NCBI GenBank assembly: GCA_016296785.1
Contig: JAEDHX010000059.1
Location: 1 to 13,327, forward strand
DNA length: 13,327 bases
Direction: 5' to 3'
From: Coprococcus sp.
GTDB taxonomy: Bacteria > Bacillota > Clostridia > Lachnospirales > Lachnospiraceae
Shown here: in pieces, positions 7,274 to 13,327 of the stretch
Layout: each line of letters starts with the position of its first letter
Position numbering within the stretch: position 1 is the first letter of the stretch
Program-made: the position numbers and the translations under genes
The notes under the pieces: model-generated
Seen by the model: only the letters and a program-made list of their open reading frames with translations
What the model was told of the DNA's origin: nothing
Database searches by the model: none

Positions 7274-7669
7274 TCAGCTCTTCTTTATAAATTTATTGTC
7301 ACATTTCGGACATTTAATTTCTATTCTGCCCTTTCCTCTTGGCACACGTATCATCTGCTGGCACTTATTACATACAAATACCTTATATTCCTTGCCCGCT
7401 TCCTTTTGCTTTCTGCGTCTTTTGAATACATTTCTGATACCTGCCGTATGCTCCATGAACCATCTGTTCTGCGCTGCTCTCTTTTCATATTGTTTGGAAA
7501 AGATTCTAATATATCCATATACAAACAAGGCAAGTCCAATAAAGTAAAATATACCTGTTTTCAAAAAACAGTCAAGTAGCATTGAAATAAGGCCCGCCCA
7601 GGTAAGAGCTGTTGAAAGCTGGTCATTACCATATCTTGATCTCATAAATCTGTATAATTTGTCCTTCAT
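7274..7669 (-). CDS. Small two-helix membrane protein with C-terminal zinc ribbon
   Basis: A 131-aa protein of unknown function. The N-terminus has FMRSRYGNDQLS (8-19). Two hydrophobic segments follow at about 20-36 and 39-57, then a strongly basic stretch (KRRRKQK, 83-89), which by the positive-inside rule puts both ends in the cytoplasm. The C-terminus is a zinc ribbon: CNKC (100-103) and CPKC (120-123) separated by 16 residues that include RVPRGKGRIEIK. This could tether an RNA, DNA or protein partner at the membrane. ATG follows AGGAGG (7680-7675) by 5 nt, and that SD directly abuts the stop codon of the Hsp70 gene, so translational coupling is likely. Similar small proteins seem widespread in Lachnospiraceae, but I know no assigned function. 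Confidence 0.8.
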   Translation of the reverse strand: MKDKLYRFMRSRYGNDQLSTALTWAGLISMLLDCFLKTGIFYFIGLALFVYGYIRIFSKQYEKRAAQNRWFMEHTAGIRNVFKRRRKQKEAGKEYKVFVCNKCQQMIRVPRGKGRIEIKCPKCDNKFIKKS

Positions 7670-7680
7670 AGCGCCCTCCT

Positions 7681-9441
7681 TTATATCAGCTCAAGCTTAC
7701 CTGCTGACTCCTGCAAATCTCTATATGCTTCTTTAATCTTTCCTGCTTCAATCTCTGTAATACTATTTGCATCAGTTCTGCAAACGAGCTTCTTCAGATA
7801 CTCAACATCCTGTCTTATCCTCTTTATCTCTTTTTTATCAAGACTGCCACTCTTTTCTTCAAGAAGCTTCTCTACCTTGTAAATATACGCCTCTGCATCG
7901 TTTCTTATATCCTGTATCTCCTTACTGCTTGCAACATCATTTTCATATTTCATGGCATCTTCTCTGGCACGTTTTATCTCTTCCTCTGTAAGGTTAGTAC
8001 TTGAGGTAATTACTATCTGCTGAGAAACACCTCTTCCTAAATCCTTTGCAGATACCTTAAGAATACCATTTGCATCCATGTCAAATGTAACCTCTATCTG
8101 AGGTACTCCTGCCATTGCTCTCTTTATTCCGCTTAATCTGAAATTGCCAAGCAGCTTGTTGTCTCGGGTGAATTTTCTTTCGCCCTGATATACCTTTATT
8201 TCCACATCACGCTGAAAATTGCCTGCCGTTGTAAATATCTTTGATGCCCTTGTAGGAATTGCAGAGTTACGAGGAATAATAACATTGGCAACACCGCCTA
8301 CCGTTTCAATAGATAGCGAAAGAGGCGTAACATCCATAAGAAGAATGTCATTGACTTTATTCGTCACCATAAGCTCGCCGCCTAGCTTACCACCCTGAAT
8401 GGCAGCTCCCATGGCAACACACTCGTCAGGATTGAGCTTCTTTGAAACCTCTTTGCCCGTTAGCCTTCTTACCTTGTCAATAACGGCAGGTATTCTGGTT
8501 GAACCTCCAACAAGCAATACCTTATCAATATCGGATGCTGATAGTCCTGAATCCTTAAGTGCCTGATTAACAGGTCCCGCTGTTCTGTCTACTAAATCAG
8601 CTGTCAGCTCGTCAAACTTACTTCTCGATATACTCATATCAAGATGCTTTGGTTTATTCTTAACTGTAGTTATAAATGGAAGATTGATGTTAGCATTAGT
8701 AGAATACGACAGCTCCTTCTTTGCATTTTCACAGGCTTCTCTTATTCTATTTACAGCAATTATATCCTTCTCGAGATTAACCTTCTCCTCTTTTTTAAAT
8801 GTTTTAATAACATATTCCGTAAGTCGGTCATCAAAATCATCTCCACCAAGATGATTATCTCCTGCTGTTGCAAGAACCTCAATAACATTATCTCCTATCT
8901 CAATAACAGATACATCAAAGGTTCCTCCTCCTAAATCATAAACAAGAATTTTCTGTGAGTGTCCATTATCAAGTCCATATGCAAGAGCAGCTGATGTTGG
9001 CTCATTTATTATTCGAAGAACATTAAGGCCTGCTATTGTTCCGGCATCCTTTGTCGCCTGCCTCTGACTGTCGTTAAAATAAGCCGGAACAGTGATAACC
9101 GCATCCTTTACAGGCTCACCTAAATACTCCTCTGCATCAGCTTTAAGCTTAGAAAGTATAATGGCTGATATCTCTTCAGGCGAATATTCCTTTCCGTCTA
9201 TCTTCTTTCTGTATGATGTTCCCATCTCCCTTTTTATTGAAGATATCGTCCTGTCCACATTTACGGTAAGCTGCCTCTTTGCCGCATCCCCAACAAGCCT
9301 GTCGCCACTCTTTGTTATTGCAACAACTGACGGAGTAGTTCTGTTTCCCTCCGAATTAGCAATTATTACCGGCTGTTCGCCCTCAAGAACTGCAACACAG
9401 CTATTTGTTGTTCCCAAATCAATTCCTATAACCTTGCCCAT
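7681..9441 (-). CDS. DnaK-type Hsp70 chaperone, accessory paralog without C-terminal tail
   Basis: An ATP-dependent Hsp70, cytoplasmic, 586 aa. The nucleotide-binding domain has IGIDLGTTNSCVAV (5-18), the YDLGGGTFDVSV phosphate loop (168-179) and LLVGGSTRIPAV (309-320). The interdomain linker DILLMDVTPLS spans 365-375. The substrate-binding beta domain is about 376-480 (VYQGERKFTRDN, GVPQIEVTFDMDANGILKVSAKD) and the helical lid about 484-586. About 25 residues of the usual disordered C-terminal tail are missing relative to typical Firmicute DnaK (about 611 aa). Loops differ from housekeeping DnaK: SGIKRAMAG replaces the Pro-rich TGIPPAPRG, and FTTAGNFQRDVEI replaces FSTAADNQTAVDI. ATG is 6 nt after AGAGG (9452-9448). 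First gene of a four-gene cassette that has a J protein but no grpE or hrcA. I read it as a paralog rather than the main dnaK, so no symbol is given. Confidence 0.9.
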   Translation of the reverse strand: MGKVIGIDLGTTNSCVAVLEGEQPVIIANSEGNRTTPSVVAITKSGDRLVGDAAKRQLTVNVDRTISSIKREMGTSYRKKIDGKEYSPEEISAIILSKLKADAEEYLGEPVKDAVITVPAYFNDSQRQATKDAGTIAGLNVLRIINEPTSAALAYGLDNGHSQKILVYDLGGGTFDVSVIEIGDNVIEVLATAGDNHLGGDDFDDRLTEYVIKTFKKEEKVNLEKDIIAVNRIREACENAKKELSYSTNANINLPFITTVKNKPKHLDMSISRSKFDELTADLVDRTAGPVNQALKDSGLSASDIDKVLLVGGSTRIPAVIDKVRRLTGKEVSKKLNPDECVAMGAAIQGGKLGGELMVTNKVNDILLMDVTPLSLSIETVGGVANVIIPRNSAIPTRASKIFTTAGNFQRDVEIKVYQGERKFTRDNKLLGNFRLSGIKRAMAGVPQIEVTFDMDANGILKVSAKDLGRGVSQQIVITSSTNLTEEEIKRAREDAMKYENDVASSKEIQDIRNDAEAYIYKVEKLLEEKSGSLDKKEIKRIRQDVEYLKKLVCRTDANSITEIEAGKIKEAYRDLQESAGKLELI

Positions 9442-9442
9442 A

Positions 9443-9478
9443 TTAAGCCTCTTTCTTTATATATTCTAAATAGCTCAT
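9443..9478 (-). CDS. Possible 11-codon leader peptide before the Hsp70 gene
   Basis: ATG at 9478-9476 opens the frame MSYLEYIKKEA and stops at TAA (9445-9443), one nucleotide before the Hsp70 ATG. GGTGG (9489-9485) lies 6 nt upstream as a plausible SD. The Hsp70 gene's own SD lies inside this frame, so its translation could affect Hsp70 initiation. An 11-codon frame can occur by chance; only the SD and exact coupling geometry support it. Confidence 0.3.
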   Translation of the reverse strand: MSYLEYIKKEA

Positions 9479-9489
9479 AATAAGCCACC

Positions 9490-9518
9490 ATTATATCTAA
9501 TAAATTATAGATATTATA
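9490..9518 (-). promoter_or_regulatory. AT-rich promoter region of the chaperone cassette
   Basis: Three perfect TATAAT hexamers occur on the minus strand at 9518-9513, 9509-9504 and 9495-9490, between the ileS terminator and the Hsp70 start. None has a convincing TTGACA-like -35 at 16-18 nt, so which one is used, if any, is unclear. No CIRCE inverted repeat (TTAGCACTC-N9-GAGTGCTAA) is present. Confidence 0.35.
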
Positions 9519-9570
9519 TTTGAACATATTTTTACCAAAAAATAAAGAGAATATAAAGTGTTTCTTAAAA

Positions 9571-9629
9571 TAAGAAAAACAGACGCAAATGCAGGTCATC
9601 ATACAAATAACCTGACATGTGCGTCTGTT
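9571..9629 (-). terminator. Rho-independent terminator of ileS
   Basis: AACAGACGCA (9578-9587) pairs perfectly with TGCGTCTGTT (9620-9629). The stem continues inward through ATG/CAT and CAGGT/ACCTG (9592-9596 with 9610-9614), interrupted by one mismatch and one bulged base, with a 13-nt loop. Leaving the stem on the minus strand the sequence is T-rich (positions 9579-9567). It lies about 22 nt past the ileS stop and separates ileS from the Hsp70 cassette. Confidence 0.8.
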
Positions 9630-9651
9630 ATCATATATTACATATTAGTAA

Positions 9652-12600
9652 TTAGTTCTTCTTAACACCAAGAGTAACCTTCTCACCATTAATATTCCAT
9701 TCCTTGGAATATCCGTCTACATTACCTGTTATAAGCTCATCAGCCATAACATCAACCTTGATGCTGTCAGCATTTGCTGTCATGATAGCTTCTGCCTTCT
9801 CATTGCCTGTTGCATATACGGTTATCTTATCCATAACCTCGAAGCCGGCCTCTTTTCTCATGGTCTGAACCTTTGAAACTATCTCTCTTACAAAGCCTTC
9901 TTCAAGAAGCTCATCTGAAAGATTTGTATCAATTACTACTGTGATACCATTATCTGTTTCTGAAACAAAGCCTTCCATCTGTGCTACATCAATAAGAAGA
10001 TCCTCTTCTGTAAGTGATACTGTAACACCATCAACATAAAAGGATAATGCTCCACTTGATTTAAGCTCTGCCATAGCAGCATTTCCATCAAGAGCTGACA
10101 GGTAATTTCTAATACCACCAAGCTGCTTGCCATACTTTGGTCCGACTGTTCTAAGCTGTGGCTTAAAGCTGTATGATGTAAATGCAGAAACATCCTCTGT
10201 AAATACTACATTCTTAACGTTAAGCTCGTCCTCAATAATGGCTTTTTCCTCGCCAAACAGCTCTTTATCTGCCTTAACATACATAGTGCCAATTGGCTGT
10301 CTGTTTTTAATATTTGCAGTATTTCTTGCTGCACGTCCAAGAACAACTATCTTAAGAATCTCATCCATTGAAGCCTCAAGCTCAGGAACTATCATGCTCT
10401 CATCTGCTGATGGGAACTCGCATAGATGAACTGATAAAGGTGCGTCCTTATCAATATTTCTTACAAGATTCTGATATATATCCTCTGCCATAAATGGAAT
10501 CATAGGAGCAACTGTCTCTGCCAATGTTACAAGGGCAGTATAAAGTGTCATATATGCATTTATCTTATCCTGCTCCATTCCCTTAGCCCAATATCTTTCA
10601 CGTCCACGACGCACATACCAGTTACTTAAGTCATCTACAAACTCCTCAAGAACTCTTGTTGTCTCAGGAATCTTGTATGCTGACAGATTATCATCAACTG
10701 CCTTAACCGTTGAATTAAGCTTTGAAAGAAGCCATTTGTCCATAAGAGAAAGCTTCTCATATTCAAGGTCATAATCAAGAGGATTGAAGTTATCAATATT
10801 TGCATAAAGAACATAGAAAGCATATGTGTTCCAAAGTGTACCCATGAACTTTCTCTGACATTCTACAACAGCATCCTCATGGAATCTGTTAGGAAGCCAT
10901 GGAGCAGAATTGCTGTAGAAATACCATCTTATGGCATCAGCACCATATTTGTTAAGTGCCTCCATCGGATCAACTGCATTGCCCTTTGATTTACTCATCT
11001 TCTGGCCGTCCTTATCCTGAACGTGACCAAGAACGATAACATTCTTAAATGGCGCCTTGTCAAACAACAATGTTGAAATAGCCATAAGTGAATAGAACCA
11101 ACCTCTTGTCTGGTCAACTGCCTCACTAATAAAGTCAGCAGGGAAATGCTCATTGAATATATCCTCATTCTCAAATGGATAATGCCACTGTGCAAATGGC
11201 ATCGAGCCCGAATCGAACCAGCAGTCAATAACCTCTGATACTCTGTGCATCTCTTTGCCACAGTCAGGACACTTTATTGTAACTGCATCAATAAACGGAC
11301 GATGAAGCTCTATCTCTTCCGGACAGTTATCGCTCATAGAGCGAAGCTCTTCCTTAGAACCGATAGAATGTCTGCAGCCACACTCACACTCCCAGATATT
11401 AAGAGGAGTACCCCAATATCTGTTACGTGAAATACCCCAATCCTGAACATTCTTAAGCCAGTCGCCAAAACGTCCCTTACCAATGCTCTCAGGTATCCAG
11501 TTAACAGTATCATTATTTGCAACTAATCTGTCTCTGACAGCTGTCATCTTAATGAACCAGGTATCTCTTGCATAATAGATAAGTGGTGTATCACATCTCC
11601 AGCAATGAGGATATTCATGCTCAAACTTAGGAGCATCAAACAGTAAGCCTCTATTATCAAGGTCCACAAGAACCTTTGGATCTGCATCCTTTACAAACAA
11701 GCCTGCAAATGGAGTCTCTTCTGTAAGATTACCTGCTCCATCAACAAACTGTACAAATGGAAGGTCGTAGTTTCTTCCAACATTTGCATCATCCTCACCA
11801 AATGCAGGAGCAATATGAACGATACCTGTACCATCTGTCATTGTTACATATGAATCACATGTAATAAAGTGACCTTTCTTATTCTGCTTCTCACAAACAG
11901 GCTTAACGCACTCAAAGAGTGGCTCATATTCCTTATACTCAAGATCTTTTCCTTTATATGTCTCAAGTACACAATAAGCATCAACTGCAGGCGCATCTTC
12001 TGTAGCCTCTTTTCCAAGTCCACCAAGCACCTTATCAAGAAGTGCCTCTGCCATATAATATGTGTAACCGTCTGCTGCCTTAACCTTAACGTATGTCTCA
12101 TCAGGATTTACACAAAGAGCTACGTTTGAAGGAAGTGTCCAAGGTGTTGTTGTCCAAGCAAGGAAATATGCATCCTCGCCAATAACCTTGAATCTTACAA
12201 CTGCTGAGCGCTCTTTTACAGTCTTATAACCCTGTGCAACCTCGTGGCTGCTAAGTGGAGTACCACAACGTGAACAATATGGAACAATCTTGAATCCCTT
12301 GTAAAGTAATCCCTGGTCCCAGATTTTCTTAAGCGCCCACCATTCTGACTCAATAAAGTCATCATGATATGTTACATATGGGTCATCCATATCTGCCCAG
12401 AAACCAACCTTGCCTGAGAACTCCTCCCACATGCCTTTGTATTTCCAAACTGACTCTTTACACTTCTGAATAAATGGCTCAAGACCATACTCTTCTATCT
12501 GTTCCTTACCATCAATACCAAGAAGCTTCTCAACCTCAAGTTCAACAGGAAGACCGTGTGTGTCCCATCCTGCCTTTCTAACTACATTGTGACCCTTCAT

Positions 12601-12819
12601 AGTCTGATATCTTGGAATCATATCCTTAATTACTCGTGTAAGCACATGACCTATATGTGGCTTACCATTTGCTGTTGGAGGTCCATCATAAAATGTGTAA
12701 GTAGGCATATCCTTTGTCTCTTCTACACTTTTCTCAAAGACCTGATTCTCTTTCCAGAAATCAAGAACCTTCTCTTCTCTCTCAACAAAATTGAGCTTCG
12801 TCGAAACCTTATCGTACAT
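9652..12819 (-). CDS. ileS: Isoleucyl-tRNA synthetase, long eukaryote-like (type 2) form
   Basis: Attaches isoleucine to tRNA-Ile in the cytoplasm; class Ia. The 1055-aa chain has the HIGH motif at 55-58 (GPPTANGKPHIGH) and KMSKS at 607-611 (DGQKMSKSKGN). The CP1 editing domain, which removes mischarged valine, spans roughly 190-400, with the Thr-rich WTTTPWTLPSN (222-232) and GTGIVHIAPAFGEDD (330-344). Possible zinc ligands are CSRC (182-185), CWRC (406-409), Cys478/480/482 and CPDC (517-520). RYWGTPLNIWEC and EAVDQTRGWFYSL are typical of the family. Length, PRYQTMKGHNVVRKAGWDTHGLPVE and the long C-terminal extension match the eukaryote/Thermus-like IleRS rather than the roughly 920-aa type of E. 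coli. AAAGGA (12836-12831) is 11 nt before the ATG. It is monocistronic, with its own T-box upstream and terminator downstream. Confidence 0.97.
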   Translation of the reverse strand: MYDKVSTKLNFVEREEKVLDFWKENQVFEKSVEETKDMPTYTFYDGPPTANGKPHIGHVLTRVIKDMIPRYQTMKGHNVVRKAGWDTHGLPVELEVEKLLGIDGKEQIEEYGLEPFIQKCKESVWKYKGMWEEFSGKVGFWADMDDPYVTYHDDFIESEWWALKKIWDQGLLYKGFKIVPYCSRCGTPLSSHEVAQGYKTVKERSAVVRFKVIGEDAYFLAWTTTPWTLPSNVALCVNPDETYVKVKAADGYTYYMAEALLDKVLGGLGKEATEDAPAVDAYCVLETYKGKDLEYKEYEPLFECVKPVCEKQNKKGHFITCDSYVTMTDGTGIVHIAPAFGEDDANVGRNYDLPFVQFVDGAGNLTEETPFAGLFVKDADPKVLVDLDNRGLLFDAPKFEHEYPHCWRCDTPLIYYARDTWFIKMTAVRDRLVANNDTVNWIPESIGKGRFGDWLKNVQDWGISRNRYWGTPLNIWECECGCRHSIGSKEELRSMSDNCPEEIELHRPFIDAVTIKCPDCGKEMHRVSEVIDCWFDSGSMPFAQWHYPFENEDIFNEHFPADFISEAVDQTRGWFYSLMAISTLLFDKAPFKNVIVLGHVQDKDGQKMSKSKGNAVDPMEALNKYGADAIRWYFYSNSAPWLPNRFHEDAVVECQRKFMGTLWNTYAFYVLYANIDNFNPLDYDLEYEKLSLMDKWLLSKLNSTVKAVDDNLSAYKIPETTRVLEEFVDDLSNWYVRRGRERYWAKGMEQDKINAYMTLYTALVTLAETVAPMIPFMAEDIYQNLVRNIDKDAPLSVHLCEFPSADESMIVPELEASMDEILKIVVLGRAARNTANIKNRQPIGTMYVKADKELFGEEKAIIEDELNVKNVVFTEDVSAFTSYSFKPQLRTVGPKYGKQLGGIRNYLSALDGNAAMAELKSSGALSFYVDGVTVSLTEEDLLIDVAQMEGFVSETDNGITVVIDTNLSDELLEEGFVREIVSKVQTMRKEAGFEVMDKITVYATGNEKAEAIMTANADSIKVDVMADELITGNVDGYSKEWNINGEKVTLGVKKN

Positions 12820-12847
12820 CTTCTATATCGTCCTTTCTTTATAATAT

Positions 12848-12881
12848 AAAAAAGCCCTTCGTCGTAATTAGGACGAAGGGC
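12848..12881 (-). terminator. Regulated terminator of the ileS T-box
   Basis: GCCCTTCGTC and GACGAAGGGC (12872-12881 and 12854-12863) form a perfect 10-bp stem with an 8-nt loop. The minus strand then runs into TTTTTT (12853-12848). This is the default off-structure of the T-box, about 28 nt before the ileS ATG. Confidence 0.93.
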
Positions 12882-13113
12882 AAAATTTCGTTATACCACC
12901 TATTACTAACATACCATCATATGTGATTTCCTTAACGCAGAAAATACGTCAGAGCCTACTTATCTGTACGCATCAGATGTTCGGTCCGCAGCTTAAGAGT
13001 GATATTCCACAGATACTACTTACATCAGGCTTCCACCATCCCCGACTCGCTCATTGCTTTCATACTCCGTGTACTGTCTCTGTCATTGCCTTTATTGTTA
13101 TATTAAATCAAGA
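12848..13113 (-). ncRNA. T-box riboswitch leader for tRNA-Ile
   Basis: Leader RNA that senses uncharged tRNA-Ile and lets transcription continue into ileS. Reading the minus strand, stem I includes GCGAGTCGGGGATGG and GTGGAATATCAC, with AUC (13003-13001) as the Ile specifier codon. The conserved CCGAAC and AGTAGG stretches follow, then the antiterminator region around AATAGGTGGTATAACGAA. Its UGGU (12898-12895) would pair with the tRNA ACCA end, which fits an A discriminator. ACGAA after the T-box can pair with TTCGT in the terminator's 5' arm, giving the alternative fold. Its position directly before ileS supports the specificity. Exact RNA ends are estimated. Confidence 0.93.
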
Positions 13114-13116
13114 TTT

Positions 13117-13144
13117 AGTATAACAAAGAATATTGATTTGTCAA
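13117..13144 (-). promoter_or_regulatory. ileS: Promoter of ileS
   Basis: On the minus strand a perfect TTGACA (13144-13139), a 16-nt spacer and TATACT (13122-13117, 5 of 6). TGT directly before the -10 makes it an extended -10 element (TGnTATACT). Transcription would begin near 13110, giving a leader of about 290 nt that includes the whole T-box. Confidence 0.8.
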
Positions 13145-13188
13145 TAATTTGAAGTCTTTTCTTCCATTATTTCCATGGTAAAATTCCA

Positions 13189-13228
13189 AACTATCCGCAT
13201 TGATCCCTGCAAAGGACAACGGATAATT
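13189..13228 (-). terminator. Hairpin at the end of the right-edge reading frame
   Basis: AATTATCCG (13228-13220 on the minus strand) pairs with CGGATAGTT (13197-13189), nine pairs including one G.T. Further short inner pairs (TTG/CAA, CC/GG) lie around a TTTGCA loop. After the stem the minus strand reads TGGAATTTT, a weak T run. It overlaps the stop codon of the edge frame and could be its terminator, isolating it from ileS. Confidence 0.4.
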
Positions 13229-13327
13229 ACTCAAATTTTGTTGTATTTATAGGTGGTAAAACTATTGGAGTTATTCCTGGTTGTGTAGTTAATAAAGTAA
13301 CTTGACTACGAATAAACGGAAACATTA
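13227..13327 (-). CDS. Possible 3' end of an unidentified gene cut by the window edge
   Basis: A minus-strand frame is open from the window edge to TAA at 13229-13227, about 32 codons, ending ...TPIVLPPINTTKFE. The visible part is rich in Thr, Pro and Ile and I do not recognise it; it does not look like the coiled-coil end of DivIVA, a frequent ileS neighbour in Firmicutes. The following hairpin and the divergence from the ileS promoter region are the main support. A 32-codon open frame can occur by chance, and the opposite strand also has an open frame here, so this is tentative. Confidence 0.35.
   Translation of the reverse strand, partial: MFPFIRSQVTLLTTQPGITPIVLPPINTTKFE

Noticed and set aside
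9092..9469. Long antisense frame across the Hsp70 N-terminal region
   Set aside because: It is opposite a clear Hsp70 coding region, matches no family I recognise and has no SD. It is an expected by-product of codon bias.
9442..9570. CIRCE/HrcA operator before the Hsp70 gene
   Set aside because: No TTAGCACTC or GAGTGCTAA half-sites are found between the ileS terminator and the Hsp70 start.
13204..13305. Plus-strand open frame ending in ...IGVIPGCVVNKVT
   Set aside because: It is 33 codons long between two stops, has no ATG/GTG/TTG start with an SD, and overlaps the hairpin and the minus-strand frame. Probably a mirror of the minus-strand sequence or chance.
1..13327. CRISPR arrays, tRNA or rRNA genes, insertion sequences
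   Set aside because: No spaced direct repeats, no tRNA-like cloverleaf outside the T-box, and no transposase or integrase coding sequence were seen on either strand.

Overview
The window looks like a chromosomal segment of a low-GC, Gram-positive anaerobe of the Clostridia, most likely a Lachnospiraceae member. The reasons are strong AGGAGG-type ribosome binding sites, TTGACA/TATAAT-like promoters, a T-box in front of ileS, a secreted GH5 cellulase, and a DUF5685 gene next to Hsp70 and J-protein genes. The genus is not determined. Every recognised gene except the first lies on the minus strand.

Layout from left to right. A secreted GH5 endoglucanase (91-1170, +) has a clear promoter in front. 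It converges on a CspA-type cold-shock gene (1241-1456, -), with a bidirectional terminator between them. Next come a secreted, cysteine-rich CAP-domain protein (1596-2906, -), a 51-bp REP-like palindrome (2996-3046), and glycogen phosphorylase glgP (3058-5499, -).

The most interesting part is a four-gene unit transcribed leftward from 9441 to 5638. Its order is a DnaK-like Hsp70 without the C-terminal tail, a small two-helix membrane protein with a cytosolic zinc ribbon, a DUF5685 protein, and a J-domain protein with a Gly/Phe region, a TPR-like segment and a Cys-packed tail. Intergenic gaps are 11-22 nt, and the first gene's stop codon abuts the next gene's SD. No grpE, hrcA or CIRCE element is visible, so this is an accessory chaperone cassette rather than the housekeeping dnaK operon. 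The DUF5685 protein carries a DDxxD and a downstream DxxxD motif that resemble the two metal-binding Asp motifs of class I isoprenoid (squalene/phytoene) synthases. An enzymatic or prenyl-binding role inside a membrane-linked Hsp70 module is therefore a testable hypothesis.

The right end holds ileS, a long eukaryote-like (type 2) isoleucyl-tRNA synthetase (9652-12819, -). It is preceded by a well-formed T-box leader with an AUC specifier and a TTGACA/TATACT promoter, and followed by its own terminator. The 407 bases between ileS and the next possible gene are mostly this T-box. At the extreme right a short minus-strand reading frame runs off the window and ends in a hairpin; it may be the 3' end of another gene.

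The pieces combine polysaccharide use (GH5, GlgP), cold/stress response and protein quality control (Csp, Hsp70 cassette), and amino-acid-responsive translation (T-box/ileS). The loci look like separate transcription units.
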